This document shows, piece after piece, positions 24,172 through 33,530 of a stretch of DNA of 64,000 nt (position 1 is the stretch's first letter; every line of letters begins with the position of its first letter). Where the stretch lies: the NCBI RefSeq assembly GCF_000729995.1, contig NZ_JNFG01000015.1, forward strand, positions 1 to 64,000, written 5' to 3'. The notes under the pieces are model-generated. The model worked only from the letters and a program-made list of their open reading frames with translations. It was not told the origin of the DNA and ran no database searches. A program made the position numbers and the translations under genes. The stretch is from Caballeronia sordidicola (lineage in GTDB: Bacteria > Pseudomonadota > Gammaproteobacteria > Burkholderiales > Burkholderiaceae).

Positions 24172-24272
24172 TGAAGCTCTTGCTGAAGTACTTGTTATTG
24201 TCCGGGCTGATTGTTGGCGTTGCGGCGAACATGAAGGATATCCGCCGCTATATTCGTATCCGCAACATGTGA
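24168..24272 (+). CDS. 34-residue membrane peptide in the hydrogenase operon (DUF6893-like)
   Basis: A 34-codon reading frame fills the gap between the protease and hypF genes: its ATG overlaps the protease stop (ATGA) and its TGA overlaps the GTG of hypF. It has GGAG 5 bases upstream of the first ATG and a second ATG next to it. The peptide starts with MMKLLLKYLLLSGLIVGVAA, one hydrophobic segment after two lysines, then a basic tail with DIRRYIRIRN. Such tiny membrane peptides (DUF6893) occur in group 1h clusters. A role as membrane anchor or assembly helper for a hydrogenase without its own membrane subunit is attractive but inferred. Confidence 0.7.
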   Translation: MMKLLLKYLLLSGLIVGVAANMKDIRRYIRIRNM

Positions 24273-26695
24273 CGGGCACGGCCATGAGCCTGTGTCCGCC
24301 TCCGGTTCGCGACGACTCGCCCGTGATGTCCCGGGCCGGTGAGGTGATGCGTGTGCGCGGACTGGTGCAGGGCGTGGGTTTCAGGCCCGCAGTATGGCGT
24401 CTTGCGCACGCTTGCGGAATAAGCGGCGATGTAAGCAACGACAGCGAGGGTGTACTGATCCACGCTTGGGCGGACGCAAATACGCTCGATGATTTTGCCG
24501 AGCGCTTGCGCAGCAGTTGTCCGCCGCTTGGGCGTATCGATTCCATCGAACGCCATGCATTCCACGAGACACCGCCCTCGGGCAGCTTCCGGATTGTCGC
24601 GAGTGCAAGTGGCCGTGCGCATACGGGCGTGGTACCGGACGCGGTCACGTGCCGTGCGTGTATCGATGAAACGTTGGACCCGTCGAGCCGTCGATACGGT
24701 TATGCGTTCACGAACTGTACGCATTGCGGGCCACGCTTGTCGATTATTCAGGCGATTCCGTATGACCGTCCGAACACCACGATGGCGGCGTTTCCGTTAT
24801 GTGATGCCTGTGCAAGTGAATATGACGATCCGAACGACCGGCGCTTCCACGCGCAGCCGATTGCGTGTCCGGCTTGCGGGCCGCGTCTGTGGCTGGAGCT
24901 GGCCGACGGTTCAGTTGCAGAAGGCGATGTCCTGGATGTCACGCGCCGTTTTATCGAGCGCGGCAAGATAGTCGCCATCAAGGGGCTTGGCGGTTTTCAG
25001 CTTGCATGCGCTGCGTCGGATCATGCTGCCATTGCGAAATTACGCGCGCTGAAACATCGCGAGTCCAAGCCGTTCGCGCTGCTGGCGCGTGACGTGGCCA
25101 TGATCGAACGCTATTGCGTGGTGAGCGGAGCAGACGAGGTCCTGCTTGCGAGCACGGCTGGACCGATCGTCATCATGCCAATGATCGATCGCGGGATGCT
25201 TGATCCGTTTCCCGGTGTCGCGCCGGGTATCGCGACGTTGGGTTTCATGCTGCCTTCAACCCCGCTGCATCATCTGCTGATGCAATCGCTTGACGGCCCG
25301 GTTGTGCTGACCAGCGGCAATCTCGTCGACGAACCGCAGTGCATTGATAACGGCGAGGCCCGCCAACGCCTCGCCGGCATGGCCGACGCCTGGCTGATGC
25401 ACGACCGCGACATCGCCCGGCGCGTGGACGATTCCGTCGCGCGGATCATGGGCGGCGTACCACGCTTGATACGGCGCTCGCGCGGTTATGCCCCTGCGCC
25501 ACTGCGTTTGCCACGTGATTTTTCTGCTGCGCCGCCGGTCCTCGCAATGGGTGCTCAGCAGAAAAACACGTTCTGCCTGCTGCGCGATGGCGAAGCGGTT
25601 TTGTCGCATCACATCGGCGAACTGGAGAACGGCGAGACGTATCGCGACTACACGGTGTCGCTCTCGCGTTATCAACATCTGTTCGAACACGACGCGGGCT
25701 TCGTCGCGGTCGACCTGCATCCCGAGTATTTGTCGCGCAAGCGCGGTATCGATATCGCACGGCAGCGGTATTTGCCGCTTGCCGAGATCCAGCACCATCA
25801 CGCGCATCTCGCGGCGTGCCTTGCGGAAAATGATGTCGACTTGGGCACTGAGGTACTTGGCATTGTGCTTGACGGCCTTGGCATGGGGCTGGACAACGCG
25901 CTGTGGGGCGGCGAATTTTTGCTCGGCGGCTACGTCAATTTCAAGCGGCTTGCTAGCTTCACACCGGTCGCGCTGCCGGGAGGCGCATACGCGGTTTATG
26001 AGCCGTGGCGCAACACGTACGCGCATCTATCCGCAAGCCTCGGATGGCCGCGTTTCACGAAGCAATACGCGAAACTCGACCTCCATCATTTTCTCGCCAG
26101 CCGTCCGCTGACACTCCTCGATCAGATGATCGAAAGAGGGATCAATAGCCCCGTTGCCAGCTCGGCCGGGCGTCTGTTCGATGCAGTCGCCGCAGCGCTA
26201 GGCGTGTGCCGCGAACGCGTCCAATACGAAGGGCAGGCCGCGATCGAACTCGAAGCGATGATCGATACCCGAACGCTCCACGATGAAGACGACGCGTTGG
26301 CGTATCCGTTTGAAATCATTGAAGCCGATACGTCGCTGTTGATCAACCCGAAGCCCATGTGGATCGCGCTGCTCGACGACTTGCTGCGTGCCACTCCCGT
26401 GCCAGTGATGGCTACGCGCTTTCACAAGGGGCTTGCGATAGCGATTGTTCGGATGACCGTTCGTTTGTGTGCATCCACGCAGGTCTGCACCGTCGCACTT
26501 TCCGGCGGGGTGATGCAGAACCGCGTGCTGTTCGAACAACTCACCACTCGCCTTGCGGCAGGCGGTTTCAACGTACTGACCCATCGCCAGGTACCGTCCA
26601 ACGACGGCGGCATTGCGCTGGGGCAAGCTGCCATCACTGCTGCGCGTGCCCTGGCGTCCGCGTTTGTTGAACCACGGAGTACGTCATGTGCTTAG
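24269..26695 (+). CDS. hypF: Carbamoyltransferase HypF
   Basis: 808 residues from the overlapping GTG; the ATG at 24284 is equally plausible. Domain order is that of HypF: acylphosphatase (VRGLVQGVGFRPAVWRL), two zinc fingers (CRAC...NCTHCGPR and CDAC...ACPACGPR), a YrdC-like adenylation domain (about 230-400), and a Kae1-like carbamoyltransferase domain with HHHAHLAACLAEND and LSGGVMQN. It uses carbamoyl phosphate and ATP to place the carbamoyl group on the C-terminal cysteine of HypE, the source of the active-site cyanide ligands. The stop overlaps hypC by 10 bases. Its presence shows that the locus carries its own maturation set. Confidence 0.95.
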   Translation: MTGTAMSLCPPPVRDDSPVMSRAGEVMRVRGLVQGVGFRPAVWRLAHACGISGDVSNDSEGVLIHAWADANTLDDFAERLRSSCPPLGRIDSIERHAFHETPPSGSFRIVASASGRAHTGVVPDAVTCRACIDETLDPSSRRYGYAFTNCTHCGPRLSIIQAIPYDRPNTTMAAFPLCDACASEYDDPNDRRFHAQPIACPACGPRLWLELADGSVAEGDVLDVTRRFIERGKIVAIKGLGGFQLACAASDHAAIAKLRALKHRESKPFALLARDVAMIERYCVVSGADEVLLASTAGPIVIMPMIDRGMLDPFPGVAPGIATLGFMLPSTPLHHLLMQSLDGPVVLTSGNLVDEPQCIDNGEARQRLAGMADAWLMHDRDIARRVDDSVARIMGGVPRLIRRSRGYAPAPLRLPRDFSAAPPVLAMGAQQKNTFCLLRDGEAVLSHHIGELENGETYRDYTVSLSRYQHLFEHDAGFVAVDLHPEYLSRKRGIDIARQRYLPLAEIQHHHAHLAACLAENDVDLGTEVLGIVLDGLGMGLDNALWGGEFLLGGYVNFKRLASFTPVALPGGAYAVYEPWRNTYAHLSASLGWPRFTKQYAKLDLHHFLASRPLTLLDQMIERGINSPVASSAGRLFDAVAAALGVCRERVQYEGQAAIELEAMIDTRTLHDEDDALAYPFEIIEADTSLLINPKPMWIALLDDLLRATPVPVMATRFHKGLAIAIVRMTVRLCASTQVCTVALSGGVMQNRVLFEQLTTRLAAGGFNVLTHRQVPSNDGGIALGQAAITAARALASAFVEPRSTSCA

Positions 26696-27015
26696 GCATC
26701 CCGGGACAGATCGTCGAGATCACCGACACGGACAATAACCTCGCATTAGTCGATGTAGGTGGAGTGCGGCGGATCATCAACATCGCGTTCATCGTCGATG
26801 ACGACTGGCCGCCGACCGCATGTATCGGCAACTGGGTGCTGGTGCATGTCGGCTTCGCGATGAGCCATCTCGACGAGGTTGAAGCCATGCGCACGATTGC
26901 CCTGTTGCGTGAACTTGGCGAAGCACAGGCGGAGATGGCCGCGATGATGGAAGGCGGCGGTGGACCGCTACCTCCTGACCCGTTCAATCACCACGACGGA
27001 GTGCGCCATGACTGA
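26686..27015 (+). CDS. hypC: Hydrogenase assembly chaperone HypC
   Basis: 109 residues. The N-terminus MCLGIPGQIVEI carries the essential Cys2 that binds the Fe(CN)2CO unit, followed by the OB-like barrel (ALVDVGGVRRIINIAFI; GNWVLVHVGFAMSHLDE). It partners with HypD and then carries the iron unit to the hydrogenase large subunit. The C-terminal 30 residues (glycine-rich, then PLPPDPFNHHDG) are longer than in most HypC proteins. It overlaps both hypF and the SIS-domain gene. Confidence 0.94.
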   Translation: MCLGIPGQIVEITDTDNNLALVDVGGVRRIINIAFIVDDDWPPTACIGNWVLVHVGFAMSHLDEVEAMRTIALLRELGEAQAEMAAMMEGGGGPLPPDPFNHHDGVRHD

Positions 27016-27715
27016 ACATAGGGCGCTACATGGCCTGTATCCGTTTCTTCACGGCGAGCATCAGGACGCGGCGAAACTCGATGCCGCGCTGCTTGAATCG
27101 GTCGCGCAGAAGGCGCAGGCAAGCATCGACGCGAAGCGCGCATTCTTCGCGGATAACGCGACTGCCGTGGTCGCTGTTGCGCATGCGATCGCGGATGTTT
27201 ATCGCCGTGACGGCAGGCTCTTTTCGATGGGCAACGGCGGCTCGAGTTGCGACGCCGCGCACATCGCGGTGGAATTCCTGCATCCGGTCACGGCTGGGCG
27301 TCCGGCGCTCACCGCGGTCAACCTCGTCGCCGATACCGCCATGATGACGGCCGTTGGCAACGACGTGGGCTTCGCGCATATCTATGTGCGGCAACTGGTG
27401 GCGCAGGCGCGTCGCGGCGACGGCCTGATCGGGGTATCGACCAGCGGTAACTCCGACAACCTGCTCGCCGCATTTGCGAAAGCGCGTGAGATGGGCGTGG
27501 TGACCATTGGCCTCGCCGGGCACGACGGCGGCAAGATGGCAGCGCCGGGTGCACTCGATCATTGCCTCGTGGTGCCGAGCGACAGCATTCATCGTATCCA
27601 GGAAACTCACGTCGCGATTTACCACATCCTGTGGGACCTGGTCCACACGCTGCTCGCCGATGAACGCGGCAGTCTGAATGTCCCTGACACAGCCGCAGCG
27701 GAGCGCGCGTTATGA
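27008..27715 (+). CDS. SIS-domain phosphosugar isomerase-like protein (GmhA-like)
   Basis: 235 residues from the ATG at 27008, which overlaps the hypC stop. The SIS domain has the GmhA-type signature FSMGNGGSSCDAAHIAVEF, then VSTSGNSDNLLAAFAKA and GLAGHDGGKM. GmhA isomerises sedoheptulose 7-phosphate, but here the gene lies between hypC and hypD and has the same operon overlap as the maturation genes. The same insertion is known in other group 1h loci. A role in supplying a metabolite to hydrogenase maturation, such as a CO-ligand precursor, would be pure speculation. It may instead bind a phosphosugar as a regulatory signal. Confidence 0.83.
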   Translation: MTEHRALHGLYPFLHGEHQDAAKLDAALLESVAQKAQASIDAKRAFFADNATAVVAVAHAIADVYRRDGRLFSMGNGGSSCDAAHIAVEFLHPVTAGRPALTAVNLVADTAMMTAVGNDVGFAHIYVRQLVAQARRGDGLIGVSTSGNSDNLLAAFAKAREMGVVTIGLAGHDGGKMAAPGALDHCLVVPSDSIHRIQETHVAIYHILWDLVHTLLADERGSLNVPDTAAAERAL

Positions 27716-28893
27716 AATACGTCGACGAATTCCGCGATCCGGAGAAGGCCCGTACGCTTACGCTCGCGATCAATCGGCTGGTCGAGCGGATCGCGCGCGA
27801 CCGTGGCGGGCTAAAACGGCCGTTGCAGATCATGGAGGTCTGCGGCGGTCATACGCATTCCATCTTCCGGTACGGAATTCACCAGATGCTGCCGCCCGAA
27901 GTCGAATTCGTCCACGGCCCGGGTTGCCCCGTCTGCGTGTTGCCGATGGGCCGTGTGGACGACTGCGTAGCGCTCGCTGAGCGGTCCGAAGTGATCTTCA
28001 CGACCTTCGGCGACGCGATGCGCGTACCCGGTTCACGCAAGAGCCTGCTGAAAGCGAAGGCCGATGGAGCCGATGTACGGATGGTTTATTCGCCGCTCGA
28101 CGCGCTTGCCGTTGCGCGCGCAAATCCGCATCGCGAGGTGATCTTCTTCGGGCTGGGTTTTGAAACTACGATGCCGAGCACCGCGATGACCGTGCTGGAA
28201 GCTCACGCCCAACGCATCAATAACTTCTCGCTGTTTTGCAATCACATCACCATCATCCCGACGATCAAGGCCATTCTCGATTCCCCTGATCTGCATCTCG
28301 ATGGCTTTCTTGGACCGGGACATGTGAGCATGGTGATCGGCACGCGGCCCTATCGATTCATTTCGGAGCATTATCGGCGGCCGATTACCGTCGCCGGATT
28401 CGAACCGCTCGACGTGCTGCAATCGGTTTGGATGGTGCTTCGGCAGATCGCTGAAGGCCGCTGCGAAGTGGAGAACCAGTACGGCAGGATCGTGCCGGAA
28501 GATGGCAATGCGCAGGCGCTGTCGGCGATCGAGCAAGTGTTCGAGTTGCGTGAATTTTTCGAGTGGCGCGGCCTGGGATCGATCGATCACTCCGGCGTGC
28601 GGATACGTGAACGCTTCGCCGCTTACGACGCCGAGCGTAAGTTCCCCGTCGCGAACCTGAAGATCGCCGATCCGAAATCCTGCCAGTGCGGGGAAGTGCT
28701 CAAGGGCGTGATCAAGCCGCAGCAGTGCAAGGTATTCGGCAGCGCGTGCACGCCGGAAACGCCGCTCGGATCGTTGATGGTATCGAGCGAAGGCGCGTGC
28801 GCGGCGCATTATCGTTATGCACGTATCGATACATCGGCGTTGTATAGGCATGGCGCTGCGTCGGACACGCTCAAGCAGGGAGTACAGGCATGA
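27712..28893 (+). CDS. hypD: Hydrogenase maturation protein HypD
   Basis: 393 residues. All HypD landmarks are present: CGGHTHSIFRYGIHQMLP, HGPGCPVCVLP (the CxxC-type redox site), FFGLGFETTMPSTA, and the C-terminal cysteine set CQCGEVLKG, QQCKVFG and CTPETPLGSLMVSSEGAC, which holds the [4Fe-4S] cluster. It forms the scaffold with HypC on which iron receives its CN and CO ligands. Gene overlap with the SIS gene upstream (ATGA type) and with hypE downstream marks continuous translation. Confidence 0.95.
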   Translation: MKYVDEFRDPEKARTLTLAINRLVERIARDRGGLKRPLQIMEVCGGHTHSIFRYGIHQMLPPEVEFVHGPGCPVCVLPMGRVDDCVALAERSEVIFTTFGDAMRVPGSRKSLLKAKADGADVRMVYSPLDALAVARANPHREVIFFGLGFETTMPSTAMTVLEAHAQRINNFSLFCNHITIIPTIKAILDSPDLHLDGFLGPGHVSMVIGTRPYRFISEHYRRPITVAGFEPLDVLQSVWMVLRQIAEGRCEVENQYGRIVPEDGNAQALSAIEQVFELREFFEWRGLGSIDHSGVRIRERFAAYDAERKFPVANLKIADPKSCQCGEVLKGVIKPQQCKVFGSACTPETPLGSLMVSSEGACAAHYRYARIDTSALYRHGAASDTLKQGVQA

Positions 28894-29936
28894 ACGACCG
28901 GATCGGCAGGCTACGCGATGTCACGATCAATCTCGCGCACGGCGGCGGAGGCCGGGCGATGCGCGATCTGATCGAAGACGTATTTGTGCCTGCCTTCGAT
29001 AACCCCGCTTTAGCCGCGCTCGAAGACCAGGCGGTGTTTCCGCTCGCGGACCTCGCGCGGCTAGGTGACCGGCTCGCGTTCACTACCGATAGCTACGTCG
29101 TCGATCCCTTGTTTTTCCCGGGCGGCGACATCGGCACGCTGGCGGTATCGGGCACGGTCAACGACCTCGCCATGTCGGGTGCGAAACCGCTGTTTCTATC
29201 GTGCGGGATGGTGATTGAAGAGGGCCTTGCGGTCGATGTTCTGCGTCGCGTGGCGGCAAGCATGCAGCGTGTCGCGATCGAAGCGGGTGTGTCTATTGTT
29301 ACGGGCGACACCAAGGTGGTCGAGCGCGGTTGTGCGGATAAGCTCTTCATCAACACTGCGGGAGTGGGCGTCGTGCCGCCCGGCGTGAACATATCGGCGA
29401 GACGGGCGCAGCCAGGCGATGCGGTGATAGTGAACGGTTTTCTGGGTGACCACGGTGCGGCGATCCTGGTCGCACGCAAACAGCTTGCATTGCAGTCCGA
29501 TATAGCAAGCGACTGCGCGCCGCTCGGGTCTCTAGTCGATGCAATGCTGGGTGCATGCAAGGACATCCACTGCATGCGCGACGCAACCCGCGGCGGGGTG
29601 GCCACGGTGCTGAACGAGTTCGCGGTGTCGTCGGGTGTGGCGATCCGCATCCGGGAAAACGCGCTGCCGATCCGCGAGGAAGTGAAGGGCGCTTGCGAGA
29701 TCCTCGGCCTTGATCCGCTGTATCTGGCCAACGAAGGCAAGCTGGTTGCGATCGTTCCGGCACACGCTGCGTCAAGCGTGCTCGCGGCGATGCATGCGCA
29801 CCCGGCCGGCACGCGGGCGGCTGTAATCGGCGAGGTAGTTGACGAACCCGCGGGCATCGTGGTGCTGCATACGGTGTTCGGTGGGCAGCGAATCGTGGAC
29901 ATGCTGACGGGCGAGCAACTGCCACGCATCTGTTAG
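28890..29936 (+). CDS. hypE: Carbamoyl-dehydratase HypE
   Basis: 348 residues of the PurM-like AIR-synthase fold. LAHGGGGRAMRDLIEDVF is the N-terminal nucleotide-binding signature, GDTKVVERGCADKLFINTAG lies mid-protein (two motifs: GDTKVVERG and FINTAGVG), and the protein ends in PRIC, whose C-terminal cysteine accepts the carbamoyl group from HypF and is dehydrated to thiocyanate. The conserved tail shows the gene is intact. It overlaps hypD and precedes hypA by 37 bases. Confidence 0.95.
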   Translation: MNDRIGRLRDVTINLAHGGGGRAMRDLIEDVFVPAFDNPALAALEDQAVFPLADLARLGDRLAFTTDSYVVDPLFFPGGDIGTLAVSGTVNDLAMSGAKPLFLSCGMVIEEGLAVDVLRRVAASMQRVAIEAGVSIVTGDTKVVERGCADKLFINTAGVGVVPPGVNISARRAQPGDAVIVNGFLGDHGAAILVARKQLALQSDIASDCAPLGSLVDAMLGACKDIHCMRDATRGGVATVLNEFAVSSGVAIRIRENALPIREEVKGACEILGLDPLYLANEGKLVAIVPAHAASSVLAAMHAHPAGTRAAVIGEVVDEPAGIVVLHTVFGGQRIVDMLTGEQLPRIC

Positions 29937-29973
29937 CGAGCGTCAGACACAAGGGGCAGAGGGGTACAGTGTC

Positions 29974-30303
29974 ATGCATGAACTGAGCATCGCGAATAGT
30001 GTCGTCGAGCTGTGCGCCGAACGCGCGATGGGCGCACGGGTGTTGCGCGTGACGCTGGAGATCGGCCGGTTGTCGGCGGTGATGCCGGACGCCATCCGCT
30101 TTTGCTTCGATGTCTGTGCGAAAGACACCGTGGTCGAAGGCGCGGCGCTGGAGATTGTCGAGACACCGGGCCTCGCACGGTGCCTGGACTGCGGCGGCAG
30201 CGTGGACATGACCGACCTGCTCGAACACTGCGCGTGTGGAAGCGTCAATCTCGAACTGCTGGCTGGCAGCGAGTTGAAGATAAAACAGATGGAGGTGATT
30301 TGA
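29974..30303 (+). CDS. hypA: Nickel metallochaperone HypA
   Basis: 109 residues. It begins MHELSI, where His2 is the nickel ligand. The zinc domain has Cys73 region CLDCGG and then [11 protein letters not shown]. In usual HypA proteins the second zinc pair is CPxCG, but here it is Cys-Ala-Cys with a His in front, so the zinc site is spaced differently. The rest ([24 protein letters not shown] split by a turn) matches the family. It hands nickel to the large subunit together with HypB, whose ATG overlaps the hypA stop (TGATG). Confidence 0.92.
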   Translation: MHELSIANSVVELCAERAMGARVLRVTLEIGRLSAVMPDAIRFCFDVCAKDTVVEGAALEIVETPGLARCLDCGGSVDMTDLLEHCACGSVNLELLAGSELKIKQMEVI

Positions 30304-31415
30304 TGTGTACCACATGCGGTTGCTCGAAAGGTGCCGGCACGGTGATCACCGACCCTGAGACCGGCGAGCGGATTGAGACCCCGGCGGAAGGGGAAAGCGG
30401 TGCGGCGCGCAAACCTGGTTCGTGGCGGCAACTTGCGACCGGGCCGGCCGGCTCGAGCGTGGCCGCTCATCTGCATGCACGCGCGCATCGGCACGCTCAT
30501 GAAGCTCATGCTGATGCTCACGAACACGAACACGACGGTCACGTGCACAGTCATGAACACATCCATGAGCACGATAGCGGCGAGCACGTTTATGAACGCC
30601 GTCACGCACGAGCGCCTGCGGCCCTCGATCACCCTAAGCACCCGGGCACCGAACACTCGCCCATACCTCTCTCCGAAGTGGCGCTTGCGGCAACAACCCA
30701 CGGGACCACGATCGCGCTCGAACAGGATGTCCTGGCAAAGAACCAGTTGCTTGCCGAACACAACCGTGGCTGGCTGGCGAGCCGCCATATCACTGCACTG
30801 AACCTTGTCAGTTCACCGGGCGCGGGCAAGACTACACTGCTTGAACGTACTATCCGCGATCTCCAGGCGTTACACAGTACCCAGTCGATCGAGGTGATCG
30901 AAGGCGACCAGGCGACACTCAATGACGCCGAGCGAATTCGCGCGACCGGTTGCCGCGTGGTCCAGATCAACACGGGCACGGGTTGCCATCTCGATGCCGG
31001 CATGGTGTCGCGTGCCCTGGCGCAACTCGATCCGCCACCCCGGTCGTGGCTGATGATCGAGAACGTCGGCAATCTTGTATGTCCCGCGTTGTTCGATCTC
31101 GGCGAGCAGGCGAAGGTGGTGATCCTGTCGGTGACCGAGGGCGAGGACAAGCCGCTCAAGTATCCGCACATGTTCCGTGCAAGCCGCCTGATGCTGCTGA
31201 ACAAGATTGATCTGCTGCCGCACTTGCGCTTCGATGTCGAACGCTGCATTGCATATGCGCGGCAGGTTAATCCTGCAATTGAAGTGCTGCAGGTATCGGC
31301 GGAAACGGGGGCGGGGATGAAGGCGTGGTACGCGTGGCTGGAAGCAGCGGCGTTGGTGGAAGTTGCGGAGACAGTGCGCCAAGGAACGAGCAACGCAGCG
31401 GTTGGATCGTGTTGA
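30303..31415 (+). CDS. hypB: Hydrogenase nickel incorporation GTPase HypB
   Basis: 370 residues from the ATG at 30303; the same frame stays open upstream to 30012 but that part runs through hypA and is rejected. The N-terminus [10 protein letters not shown] has the CxxCGC high-affinity nickel motif. Residues about 56-101 are a His-rich store with some 20 histidines. The GTPase domain follows: P-loop [10 protein letters not shown] (169-178), [26 protein letters not shown], and NKIDLLP. It drives nickel transfer from HypA by GTP hydrolysis and can store nickel. It is the last maturation gene and is followed by the nickel permease. Confidence 0.95.
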   Translation: MCTTCGCSKGAGTVITDPETGERIETPAEGESGAARKPGSWRQLATGPAGSSVAAHLHARAHRHAHEAHADAHEHEHDGHVHSHEHIHEHDSGEHVYERRHARAPAALDHPKHPGTEHSPIPLSEVALAATTHGTTIALEQDVLAKNQLLAEHNRGWLASRHITALNLVSSPGAGKTTLLERTIRDLQALHSTQSIEVIEGDQATLNDAERIRATGCRVVQINTGTGCHLDAGMVSRALAQLDPPPRSWLMIENVGNLVCPALFDLGEQAKVVILSVTEGEDKPLKYPHMFRASRLMLLNKIDLLPHLRFDVERCIAYARQVNPAIEVLQVSAETGAGMKAWYAWLEAAALVEVAETVRQGTSNAAVGSC

Positions 31416-31446
31416 AGGTTACGGTACAAGCAAGAACGCGAGGCTC

Positions 31447-32508
31447 ATGATGCTAAAACAAATGTCGCAGCTTTTTAACGACCGTCCAACAGGTCTGCGC
31501 CATAAAATCACCGGTATCTACGTGCTCCTCCTCGTATTCAATGTGGTCGCGTGGACATGGGCGCTGACTGCTTTTCGCGGGCAGCCGGCGCTCCTGGGCA
31601 CAGCGCTTTTAGCGTACACGTTCGGGCTGCGCCACGCGGTGGATGCGGACCACATTGCCGCTATCGATAACGTCACCCGCAAGCTGCTCCAGGTCGGCCG
31701 CAGTCCGCTTGGCGCCGGCTTGTTCTTCTCGCTCGGCCACTCAACAGTGGTCGTCGCGCTCACCGTTGGCGTCGCGTTCGCGGCAACCGCGCTGACAACG
31801 CATTTCGATGACCTGAGAGGGTTCGGCGGTCTTATCGGCACCAGTGTTTCGGCGCTGTTCCTGTTCGTCTTGGCCATCGCGAACCTGGTCGTGCTGGCGT
31901 CCGTGATCAGGACGTTTCGTGCCGTGCGCCGAGGGGAACCGCTGGTCGAAACCGATCTCGACCTCCTGCTGAACAATCGTGGATTCCTCTCGCGAATGCT
32001 CCGGCCATTGTTGAGACTGGTGTCGCGTAGCTGGCATCTTTATCCGGTGGGGTTCCTGTTCGGGCTCGGATTCGATACCGCCACCGAGGTTGCGTTGTTC
32101 GGCATATCGGCGGCCCAGGCGTCGCACGGTCTGTCATTCTGGTCAGTGCTCGTGTTGCCGATCCTGTTCACGGCAGGCATGTCGCTGGTCGATACCACCG
32201 ACGGCATCCTGATGCTCGGCGCGTATCGATGGGCCTTTGTCCGGCCCATGCGCAAGCTCTACTACAACATCACGATCACGTTCGTTTCGGTGGTGGTCGC
32301 TGTGTTGATCGGCGGGATCGAGGTGCTGGGTTTGCTCCAGGACAACTTCGGGCTCAAGGGCTCGTTCTGGGATTCTATCGGCAGCCTCAACGAGCACTTC
32401 GGGCTGTTGGGCTACATCGTCATAGGCATATTCATTGTGAGCTGGATCGTCTCCATAGCAATCTATAAGCTCAGGCGTTACGACGATATCACCGTGAAAA
32501 CGCTGTGA
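31447..32508 (+). CDS. hoxN: High-affinity nickel permease, NicT/HoxN family
   Basis: 353 residues from the ATG at 31447 (GAGG 5 bases upstream; the next ATG is adjacent). The second helix holds the family signature RHAVDADHIAAIDN (H-x4-D-H), and LFGLGFDTATEVALFG is the second signature. Eight hydrophobic segments are visible. It imports Ni2+ across the inner membrane, which the hydrogenase needs. It starts 31 bases after hypB and so probably shares its transcript. The downstream gap to 32679 shows no clear terminator. Confidence 0.93.
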   Translation: MMLKQMSQLFNDRPTGLRHKITGIYVLLLVFNVVAWTWALTAFRGQPALLGTALLAYTFGLRHAVDADHIAAIDNVTRKLLQVGRSPLGAGLFFSLGHSTVVVALTVGVAFAATALTTHFDDLRGFGGLIGTSVSALFLFVLAIANLVVLASVIRTFRAVRRGEPLVETDLDLLLNNRGFLSRMLRPLLRLVSRSWHLYPVGFLFGLGFDTATEVALFGISAAQASHGLSFWSVLVLPILFTAGMSLVDTTDGILMLGAYRWAFVRPMRKLYYNITITFVSVVVAVLIGGIEVLGLLQDNFGLKGSFWDSIGSLNEHFGLLGYIVIGIFIVSWIVSIAIYKLRRYDDITVKTL

Positions 32509-32678
32509 TGCTACGGCTAGACGCTAAAATTCATGTGCGCACAAAGAAGTGCTCATGCCTCCGAATTCCTTACACCGGAAATAGGTAAGCTTGGCTTTGT
32601 TCAACCCGGCCCGCCTTGGGAATTTTTTACCGGCGTATAAACAGATACAACGTTATCGGAATCAAAGAAGGAACACGC

Positions 32679-33530
32679 ATGCTCAAACTTCATCCGCGAC
32701 TGCAACTCGATCCGGATGCGGCGTCCGAGCGTCGCTGGCCTGTGACAGGCTATCCCCTCGCACTGAAGGTCACGGCCGCCTGGCATGTGGTGGCACTGGC
32801 GGGCTTCGCCATTGCGCCGGAGATGTGGCCATGGTGGCTGGCCGGCACGGCGATCAACCACGCGAGCGTCACGGCAGCGGGCTTATGGCCGCGCTCAACG
32901 CTGCTCGGCGCCAACTGGACTCGCTTGCCCGCTATCCCGCGCAATGCAAACGCCATAGCGCTTACGCTTGACGACGGTCCTGATCCGCTTGTCACGCCCC
33001 AGGTTCTCGACCTGCTCGACGCACACCGGGTTCGCGCCACGTTCTTCCTGATCGGCGAACGCGCACGCCGGTATCCCGCGTTGACCCGTGAGATCGTCGC
33101 GCGAGGGCATGGCGTGGAGAACCACTCGCAGAAGCATGTGCACACTTTTTCAGTGACGGGGATGGGGGCGCTAAGCCGGGAAATCGATGCGGCGCAACGC
33201 ACGCTGACGGAACTGACGGGGGAGCGGCCAGCTTTCTTTCGTGCACCGGCGGGCTTGCGCAATGTCCTGCTGGAGCCCGTCCTGCAGAAGCTCGATCTAA
33301 GGCTGGCCGCCTGGACGCGACGCGGCTTCGATACCCGCGAGCGCGATCCTGAAATCGTCGCACGGCGGCTGCTGCGCGATCTGGCACCGCGAGACATTCT
33401 GCTGCTCCACGATGGCGGCGCCGCTATTACCGACGACGGTCAACCTGTTTTGCTCTCAGTATTACCACGGGTTTTCGATGCCGCCAAAAAACAAGGGCTG
33501 CACTTCGTAACCTTACGAGAAGCCTTCTGA
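32679..33530 (+). CDS. Polysaccharide deacetylase (NodB-homology, CE4)
   Basis: 283 residues from the ATG at 32679 (AAGGAAC upstream). Two hydrophobic segments (LALKVTAAWHVVALAGFAI and the following WWLAGTAI stretch) anchor it in the membrane. The NodB domain from about 87 has the metal and catalytic motifs ALTLDDGPDP, ENHSQKHVHTF (H-x4-H) and FFRAPAG, and the C-terminal LLLHDGG motif. It deacetylates a glycan or related N-acyl group. Such a gene often stands next to aryl-polyene loci in Burkholderia-type genomes, but it is separated from the pigment operon by 690 bases, so membership is uncertain. Confidence 0.85.
   Translation: MLKLHPRLQLDPDAASERRWPVTGYPLALKVTAAWHVVALAGFAIAPEMWPWWLAGTAINHASVTAAGLWPRSTLLGANWTRLPAIPRNANAIALTLDDGPDPLVTPQVLDLLDAHRVRATFFLIGERARRYPALTREIVARGHGVENHSQKHVHTFSVTGMGALSREIDAAQRTLTELTGERPAFFRAPAGLRNVLLEPVLQKLDLRLAAWTRRGFDTRERDPEIVARRLLRDLAPRDILLLHDGGAAITDDGQPVLLSVLPRVFDAAKKQGLHFVTLREAF

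Noticed and set aside
30012..30302. Upstream extension of the hypB frame through hypA
   Set aside because: The MCTTCGC nickel motif must be N-terminal and starts at 30303; the extension is hypA in another frame.
30468..30605. CAC/CAT-rich stretch resembling a tandem repeat
   Set aside because: It encodes the His-rich nickel-storage region of HypB; there is no fixed repeat unit at the DNA level.
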